Positions 56,901 through 64,000 of a stretch of 64,000 bases of DNA are shown piece after piece. The stretch lies in NCBI GenBank assembly GCA_963691655.1, contig OY829327.1:68770079-68834078 (forward strand). The letters run 5' to 3'. The translations under genes and the position numbers were made by a program. Each line of letters starts with the position of its first letter. Positions within the stretch are counted from its first letter, which is position 1. This DNA comes from Toxonevra muliebris. Taxonomy: Eukaryota > Arthropoda > Insecta > Diptera > Pallopteridae. A model generated the notes under the pieces. That model ran no database searches. It saw nothing but the letters and a program-made list of their open reading frames with translations, and had not been told where the DNA came from.

Positions 56901-58714
56901 AAGTTCATTGTACATGTATACATGCATAGTCACACATATGCATGCATGTTTGCATATAAAAAGGGAAATGTATTGTACATTCTGCAAATTTAGAACTATG
57001 TACGATTATATATAACAACACACCAAAATTAACTGTCACCTGTTGGCAACAATGTTATCTCATCACAGATGCACACATACATACTACATATACGAATATT
57101 CTAAGAAGCCTGCAGGATTTTTTAAGTTATAACTTTTTTGTTTAAAGTTTTTATTGCTCCATAGATAAATAAATGAAAATGTTTGGCCTCAAAATGTAGC
57201 AGGAACAACAACTGGAATAATCAGTCTATGTTTTATGTATGTGTGCACAACAAGGATATAAAAGTGAAAAATTTTGTGGACTTTGCAATTATGCATATAC
57301 ACATTTTAAGGAATAAAGTTGCATATTATTCTCGGTATTACTTTGTCTTGTCTACTTAGTACAAGAGAAAATGATTATGTTTAATTTAATCTTCAATACT
57401 TAAACGAAATAAGAGAAATAGGATTTGAAATTGGTTTATTTTGTTTTTAATATTGATATTTAAATGTGTTGTTCACGGGCCGCTGATACAAAATGAGGGA
57501 CTTGGAGTTTTGTTACAAAAACAACAAAACTTCAGAATTTTAGGAAATTATTCAAATCCAAATTTATTATTGAAATTGTTTTGTGAGTGGTATTTAAAAG
57601 TTTTTTTTACTTATTTTTTTTAATTTTTAACAGTTTGTAATTAACATTTTAAATTAATATATGGATCTTTTTTAACCTTAGTACAGTAAAAGCTTAGAAA
57701 AGAACTTTCAGAAAAGTTCACTATTCAGATAAGTACATGTGCATTGCCTTAAAATATTAAATTTTAATCAACTTCTTATGAAAGCGCAATCCAAGAAGTC
57801 AAAACATGCTGCCGGATTGCATTCCGACTTGTCTTTGGGAGAGATTGTAAAGTGGAATGTGGATTGAATTGAAGAACAAGACGAGGAGTTGATAAACTTT
57901 TCCATTATTACTTGATAAATCGGTCTAACACCACAATCGGTGACAATCACCAGCAAAAATTTCCCGAAAAAAAAAGTTTGGCAACATCTATTTAAAACTG
58001 TTAAAACTCACTGTATTTTCAAACAAAATTACGGAAAATTTGTGGTATTTTTAATGGTTTAGCGGTATACTATACATATTCCAAATACGGTTTAGCTGAT
58101 TTCAAAAGATTTTTAATTAAATTTGGGAGTAGTAGAGGTCTTCATTGAGTGGTATAGGTTGGTTAGGTTTGTATAATGAAAAACATAAAATTTTGGGCTA
58201 AATCTTTGGTGTTTTTCTACTGTACAGCACATGGTTTTTACAAACGCCTTCGAAGATTTTGTTTACCAAAATTCTTTTACTAAGACTTTCATGCTTTTTT
58301 TTAATTTGTCTGTTTTAAATCTATGTATATTGTGCTGGCACTAATGGGTTAATATTTTTTAAAATTTTTTTGAGATACTAAATACTTTGGGGGAAATAAG
58401 AGATCAGGTTTCAAATTTGTCAGACGTCAGTTATTATTTATTTCACTTTATTAAAATTTCATATGAGCTTTTATTCATATGAAAAAAGGTCAATCACGAT
58501 GTCGGGTCCCTCAGTGTTTGTTCACGTGCTCTATGATATTCTGTTTCTCTCATATTTAAAAGGAACTAAGAGAATTACTTGCAGATGTCCACGCACGTTG
58601 CCACTTGTCTCACAACAGTTTTGTACAACAAGTTGGCCTTTCTCTACACACGTTGCGAATTGCCATACGTTTAGTCGGCCAACTTCAGTTTGCGCTATTT
58701 GCTATTCACAGAAG

Positions 58715-59050
58715 AAGAAAGAGAGAAAATAATGAGGACAAGAAAAAAGTGGACAAAAGTTTGGTTGAAATATAAGAGAAAATTTTCCAATATAAAACTA
58801 ATAAAAATGTTAAAACAAACAGTGCCGAAAGATTATAAAAATTATATGCGAATGGGAAACAATACGTTTCAGCACCTTTTACAGAAAGTTAAGATTTTTT
58901 AGTGCAGAAAATCGTTTGGCTATAACTTTGCGCTTTTCAGTCGCAGCAAACGCGTTTGAAGACCTTAAGTTTTAACAGCAAAGTCTCTAAAAGCAATCGG
59001 CGGCATTGTTATTGAAACATGCGAGGCCATAAATAAAGTTTTGAAATAAA
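58715..59050 (+). pseudogene. PIF/Harbinger (HARBI1-like) transposase remnant
   Basis: The codons RKKWTKVWLKYKRKFSNIKL and PKDYKNYMRMGNNTFQHLLQ, then KVKIF at a TAG (58,902), fit the N-terminal part of insect Harbinger transposases. Further matching residues follow in other frames (ENRLAITLRFSVAANAFEDL, then AIGGIVIETCEAINKVLK) to about 59,050. The frameshift and stop show it is dead. Only the N-terminal third of a typical protein of this family remains. No terminal repeats were identified; the 58,590-58,680 stretch with repeated CGTTGC and TTGGCC words may be its 5' subterminal part. Confidence 0.75.
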
Positions 59051-59303
59051 ATGATAAAACATTGAAACCGGTCCACTTATTTATAAACAACAGTTCGAAC
59101 TTATGTTTAGTTCTATTTTTGCAGTTCCATTTAATTTTGTTATGATAAAAAAAGGGATTCCATCTCTCCCGGAATTACCTTATTTTATGTTATTTATCAA
59201 AAGGTGTATTTAAATTTACGACAATGACCTTAGAATTTATTACTCCAGTAAAAAAGAGAATAAACCGTATGAGCTAATATAAGAAGAGTAAGATCTATGG
59301 GCA

Positions 59304-59324
59304 TCAAAGGGTTAATATATTAGT
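59304..59324. repeat. Isolated piggyBac-like terminus
   Basis: GGGCATCAAAGGGTTAA is the exact inverse of the left boundary of the 19,703-20,095 element (TTAACCCTTTGATGCCC). I could not find its partner terminus, so this may be a truncated copy. Confidence 0.5.
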
Positions 59325-61329
59325 ACTTATGTCATTTTTTTTTTGCCAATGTGCCATTAGCTAATAAAATTTTAAGATAATTGATCGATGGGCAGTGGTT
59401 TTAATATTATTACTAGACAAAACCACGAAAAACGAATTGTTTTAACTAAAGAGTTAATTTTTACGTACTGCCACCAGGAATTAAAAAAAATATTCATTTG
59501 TGGGAAAAACATCATTGTTAATTATTATCCGTTAAAATTATTTAAAAATAAATTCCACTTTCCTAAAATTAAAACTTTTAAACTTCATTAAAATAAAAAT
59601 GAAACAAAAAATAACTGAACAAACGAGTGAATTATAAAATTTGGCACAGAGTAGTGAAAGCGGCAGTAGCAGCAGCAGCAGCAGTATAATCTCCATAAGG
59701 CACTTTAGGGCAGCAACAACAATCTGCTGAAATGCTTGAAGTAATAATTGCAAACGACACAAAAACATATTGTGGCCAAATACAAAATAAGCCTCAGCAA
59801 CAATCACACCAGCAACACAGCAACCACAACCACATAGCCGCGTTGACCAACTGATCCCAGACATGTTCATTTAAATAGGATTTTCTGTACAGACACACAG
59901 CCACACACACTCATACATACATACTTACATACATGAGTATTTATTTGTAATCATGTATATGGATGTATATACTAAGTATGAATTTAATGTCTCCAAAGCA
60001 CATGACCATGAGCATTTTTGTTCGCTTTCATTGCTGCAGTGGATGTTGCTGTTTTTGCTTTTGCTTCCATTACAGCATTGCGCTATTTTCAATGCTCAAG
60101 TTGAGGGGCGCTCATGGACCTTAGAAATATTTCAGGGATAATAAAAATACATATTTACATCCATGTACGTTTATAAGAATGTGTATGAGTATGAGTAGTG
60201 TGTGTGTATGTGTATGTGTGGGAGTGTGTTAGTGTATGATGCCAATGAATAGTTATGTTAAATGTTTGTTATTTTAAGCTATAGCAAATAAATGTATGCC
60301 TGTCTGTCAATTTTAACATTATGTAGGTGTATGAATTTGTTTGCATATCTCTTTCTCTTTCATTTTGTATGTGTGCAAGTGTGTGTGTGTGTGAAGTTGA
60401 TTTTACATGCAAATGACTTATATAAGTGAATGCTGAATTTGAAAATGAATGCCAAAATTATGTTGTTGGTTTTGTGATTGTAAGTCTTTTAAATTGTATG
60501 TAGGTGCATACATTCATACATATATGCGAATGTATTGTATGTATGCATGAATTTGTGTATCTGTGAGTGATAACAAATATGTACATAGACCATCAACAGC
60601 AATAGTAAAGTTGTTATTCTCATACATTCGCAGTTAATATTTAAATATAATTCCATTGTATTAAGCTTAAATTGCAAACTGTGTGTGTATGTATGTATGT
60701 GTGAGTATTTCTGTTTGATTTTGAATATATTTCTAGTGGTTTATATTTAAAATTTGTTGTTCTTGTTGCTGTTATTTGTTATTTTTAGTAAATTAAAGTT
60801 TATTTTGTATACAAATTTAAAATGCATGTTGTTTTTGTTTTTGTGTGAATGTATGCGGTTTTAAGTATAGCAGAAGCGTAAACAAATAGAAGATTTTTAA
60901 TTGAGTTTAATATATAAAAAAAATTTGTATGAATCTACTTAGCAGATTAAAAAAGTATTATGTTAAAATTTATTAAATGATATAGTAAAAATCGTATATT
61001 GATCATCTATGTATGATCATTAATGGAGATCGACCACTTAGAAATAAAAACATATTCTTAAAAAATCTAAAAGAGTTGATCCAACAAAATTGGTTCAATA
61101 TACTTGGGTGCAACTTTATGATTGGAGAATTTATACGAAAATTCATTAGGGCGATTCTCTAAGTCTAGTATAATTGCAAGATAGCACAAAATACAAAAAT
61201 ACTATACTAAATTATACTACGATTCACGAACGTAGAACTGTAGTATATAAGAAATGAAAAATAAATGTCAATAAACATACAGAGAGAGAGAGAGAGAGGC
61301 ACAGAGTTGCATTTAATATTACATTGAAC

Positions 61330-61579
61330 ATATCGCTCATTTACTAAAAGACTGTCATAACTCAAAAAACGCGATTTTGCAGAAAACGCGTGTAAAGTTT
61401 TCAATTGACTCCCACTTTGCAGAAAAAAGAAGAAATCTTATAATTCTCACGCGCAGAGTATACAAGATATTAATATGAAATTACACAATATGAAGAGTGA
61501 TATAATGAATAATTCTGCATCATTAACTCAAAAATCGTGTTTTTTGACTTAAGACAGTCTTTTAGTAAATGAGCGATAT
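61330..61579. repeat. Foldback element with perfect 27-bp arms
   Basis: ATATCGCTCATTTACTAAAA at 61,330 onward is exactly complementary to 61,553-61,579, and weaker pairing extends inward through ACTCAAAAAACGCGATTTT. A (GA)n run lies just outside at 61,281-61,298. No target duplication was identified. Confidence 0.75.
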
Positions 61580-61590
61580 ATATGGGCATA

Positions 61591-62068
61591 GATTAATAAC
61601 AAAGTTGAACGGGTAGCAATTACAGCCTCTTCTACACACGCATATTTCCATAGGAACGTGTTGAGCGTCAAAGGCGTCAAATTTTCGCTCTCATTTTTAA
61701 CATGGCGGCATGTTTTGAAGTTGGATTTTCAAAATAAAATTAGCCCGTTTGTGCTCAAAAAATTTTGAAAATAAACAAAATAAAAATATATATAAAATAT
61801 TCGAAACAAATTTTAATATAACAAATAATATAAATGAAAGTGCAAAGAATGCCGAGTTCCTGCTGTGTCTGAAAAAAAAATTGCCAGATAGAGGTGTCTC
61901 TAATTAAGGCTGTTAAGGCAACTATATTATTCACTTTATTGATGTAACTTTTTGGATACAGCAGACGTAAATGAGTTAAGGTGGCAGAAAATGAGAAAAA
62001 CTTTTTTGTCAGAAATTACTCAGAGAAACATGCGTGTTGTCAGTATCCGTTCAACTTTGTTATTAATC
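61591..62068. mobile_element. MITE with perfect GATTAATAACAAAG ends, TA-flanked
   Basis: A perfect 26-bp inverted pair lies at 61,587-61,612 and 62,047-62,072. Taking TA as the target duplication (61,589-61,590 and 62,069-62,070), the terminus is GATTAATAACAAAGTTGAAC. It has 478 bp and no coding capacity. Confidence 0.8.
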
Positions 62069-62083
62069 TATGTACATGGGTAT

Positions 62084-62878
62084 CAGCGATGCCAACTTGC
62101 GGGGAACTCCTCGATTTGAGGGGGAATTTTACTTGATGCGGGGAATCGGGGAATGAGCTGTTTTTTGCGGGGAATTTGAAGTTGTTCATCTTTTAGTAAT
62201 TAAAGTCTGTAGAATTTTTTTTGTCAAATTTGTAATGTAAAACGTTTAACTTATGAAATATTTCATATTTTGGGTCTTAAAATCTTCATCTTCTCTTAAG
62301 CAGGCTCTGCAATTTATTGGTTTGGAGAAATCGATTTTGGAAAAAGTGTGCTATTTGAAAGTATTATATTTCGAAAGTATTTTCTAAAAAATTTCAGAGA
62401 ACTCAGAGTGCTTTCGTAGATATACATGATTATAGCGGCGAGTGTCAGTCAGGCCAAAACAGTCGCGCGGCTATTCGATTTCCCTTTCGTACGTTCAGAA
62501 AGGCTTAGCTTTGCCTTCGTCCAGCACCTCTTGATTAACTCTTAATCATTGCTGACTAATCTGTAAACTTACAAATTACGGTCAGTCATCATAAAGAAAA
62601 AGAAGTATATATTTTCTTCTGTCTTCTCCTTTGAGAACTTTGATGTCCAAAAGTGGGCTGAAGCTTACATGTTAAGAGTTCCGGAGTCAGAAAATACATT
62701 TCTATTAATCAACCAGTCCCATAAAAATTTGTTGAATTTTGGACCGAGAAAGTTCAGGGCCGCCTTAAAATAACACTCACTGGAAAGTGAAATTATACCA
62801 ATGTGGGGAATTCGATCGAAAATCGGGTAATTTCTCGAGGGTTATCGGGGAGAGAGAAAAAAAGAGTTGGCATCCCTG
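62084..62878. mobile_element. hAT non-autonomous element
   Basis: The termini CAGCGATGCCAACT and (inverted) CAGGGATGCCAACT are flanked by the exact 8-bp duplication ATGGGTAT at 62,076-62,083 and 62,879-62,886. GCGGGGAA-type motifs repeat near both ends, as expected for subterminal binding sites. No transposase was seen in its 795 bp. Confidence 0.93.
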
Positions 62879-63189
62879 ATGGGTATCATTGTTGGAAAAG
62901 CTTTCAAGTGTTGCAAAATGGATTGATGTGTATTTTGTTTTTGTTTCGTTATATGGATTGCAAAGTTTTACAATTTTCCCTATTCATGCACCGTGTAAGG
63001 GCATAAACTAGGCTTAGAGAATATCTCTCTTGTTTTAAAATTTTAAACGCATGGTTTTCAAAGTCGTTAAGCACGATTACTCAGGCATAGTCACACCGAT
63101 TGAGTTGAAATTGGCACAGATATCAAATAAATAGAATGTTTACAACTAATGAAAATATACAATTTTATTCTAATTTGTCAGGCAAAAAT

Positions 63190-63650
63190 TGCGTTAAGTA
63201 TGTAAATCAATATAGCACAGTAGTTAGTGGTAGTTCCATGAGATTATTTCAATGAAAAAAATTGAGAATTATATTCTCATTTAGGTTAGGTTAGGTTGGA
63301 GTGGCTGTCGAAAGACACACTTAGGCCTGAACGGCCCATTGTGATACCACATAGTTGGACCTACAGTTTAACGCCGATTCCGAACGGCGGTGTGGCAATT
63401 TTTTATCGGCTTGGTGGTTTTGCCATTACCAACCAATGTGTGTACTTGTACACTATCTTGTAATTCTCATACACTCCATATTGATAGTCTAGTGCACTAT
63501 CCACTAGGCTATCGAGGTCGTCTCCATATATATTCTCATTTACTTTACAATATTTTTAATTGTATAGATTATTGAAATGAGGGAACTATCACAAAGATCA
63601 CAGATGAGGAACCGTTGAGGGTTCCGAAACCATGGTCTGATCTGCTAGGT
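63190..63650. repeat. Palindromic repeat related to the 5,604-5,961 centre, interrupted by a SINE
   Basis: AGTGGTAGTTCCATGAGATT (about 63,219) pairs imperfectly with TTGAAATGAGGGAACTATCAC (about 63,573). The outer right part, reversed, resembles the GTTTCGGAA...CCTCATC[AT]GTGATCTT stretch in the centre of the 5.6-kb foldback. The SINE at 63,284-63,528 splits it. Confidence 0.6.
63284..63528 (-). mobile_element. tRNA-derived SINE, copy lacking the B box
   Basis: The minus strand begins GGAGACGACCTCGATAGCCT and AGTGGATAGTGCACTAGACT, then jumps directly to the body (ATCAATATGGAGTGTATGAG), missing about 70 bp that contain the B box in the 33,262 copy. The rest matches that copy to the AACCTAACCTAACC tail. 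The target duplication TATATTCTCATTTA is exact at 63,270-63,283 and 63,529-63,542. Confidence 0.9.
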
Positions 63651-64000
63651 CTATGAATTTTTTGGTATTCTTCTGGCATTATTGTTCATTTAAAACCTAT
63701 TAATTTTAAATAAATAATCTGAAATGTGAACTGCTAAATATTAAGTGACTAAACATTTTTCCTTTTTTAAAGCTTACTTACTTTTAAGTTTTGTGGAGTT
63801 TAAAAAAAGGACATGTACAGAAACGTCTAAAACTCAAACCGGAATCAAGGAATCAACGTTTTGAAACAGATGTTTTTGTAAATGCTCTTTGATAACAGAG
63901 TGCGCCATATTTTTTTGATATAGGTTCTTTCTTCGGATTCTAGAAGAGGAAGTGCTGCGAAGCATTTCCACATTTACAGTTTTTCTACGTTAGGTTTCTA
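63651..64000. other. End of window, no feature seen
   Basis: AT-rich sequence inside the presumed cpo intron. No exon, RNA or element boundary was recognised. Confidence 0.4.

Larger units (their letters stand above)
50324..64000 (-). other. cpo: cpo large intron (continues past the window)
   Basis: No open frame or splice-flanked block upstream of RRM1 resembles the Ser/Asn/Gln-rich N-terminal part known for cpo, so the preceding exon must be outside. The intron holds several transposons (listed separately), TG/CA microsatellites (about 50,865-50,878, 50,963-50,975, 51,171-51,183) and GCAGCAGCAGCAGCAGCAG-like runs at about 59,665. Very long introns are typical of this gene. Confidence 0.75.

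Noticed and set aside
56743..57015. Plus-strand frame starting with a signal-peptide-like hydrophobic run
   Set aside because: No ATG at its start, followed by microsatellite-like codons. The hydrophobic run comes from GTTGTTGCT repeats in an intron.
59538..59870. Minus-strand Leu/Cys-rich frame as a cpo exon
   Set aside because: Comes from CAG/CAA triplets on the plus strand and resembles no part of the protein.
1..64000. CRISPR arrays, bacterial operons or prophage
   Set aside because: Spliced insect gene, SINEs and LINEs show nuclear animal DNA; no regularly spaced repeats were seen.

Overview
The window looks like nuclear DNA of a higher (schizophoran) fly. It is AT-rich, has small exons with GT-AG introns, and is crowded with insect-type transposons. 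The only host gene I can identify with confidence is the 3' part of couch potato (cpo; RBPMS/MEC-8 family RNA-binding protein) on the minus strand. Its coding exons match the Drosophila protein as I remember it. The species cannot be fixed from the sequence alone.

Layout on the minus strand, in transcription order: 64,000-50,324 is an intron (upstream cpo exons lie beyond the window). Four small exons at 50,323-50,246, 48,477-48,424, 48,338-48,276 and 45,771-45,630 encode the first RRM and the conserved tail behind it. An exon starting at 42,058 carries the conserved [12 protein letters not shown] segment and then an in-frame UGA at 41,900. The same frame stays open past that stop (UGA CUA) and runs through a possible 63-nt intron into the first half of a second RRM, which a separate exon (39,574-38,497) completes. 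The second RRM is therefore reached either by stop-codon readthrough or by one of two alternative splices, all of which keep frame. About 9.4 kb further downstream lies another minus-strand exon-like block (29,111-28,717). It again has an in-frame UGA followed by 99 open codons rich in Gln and His. It may be an alternative 3' exon of cpo or part of an unidentified gene.

The rest is mostly mobile DNA. At the left edge is a decayed P-element/THAP9-type transposase. At 6,187-12,139 there is an apparently intact, full-length non-LTR retrotransposon (ORF1 plus endonuclease-RT-RNase H ORF2) bounded by a 10-bp target duplication. Several elements can be delimited to the base from terminal repeats and target duplications: three hAT-type elements (16,287-16,759; 35,605-36,346; 62,084-62,878); a Tc1-like element with long IR/DR-style ends (16,271-17,964) into which one of those hAT elements is nested; a second Tc1-like element (29,797-31,206); two TTAA-bounded piggyBac-type elements; two copies of a tRNA-derived SINE, one lacking its B box; a Harbinger transposase relic; and several TA-bounded or foldback elements.

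Stretches between these are mostly T-rich on the plus strand, that is A-rich in the sense of cpo. No other protein-coding gene, RNA gene or CRISPR array could be supported.
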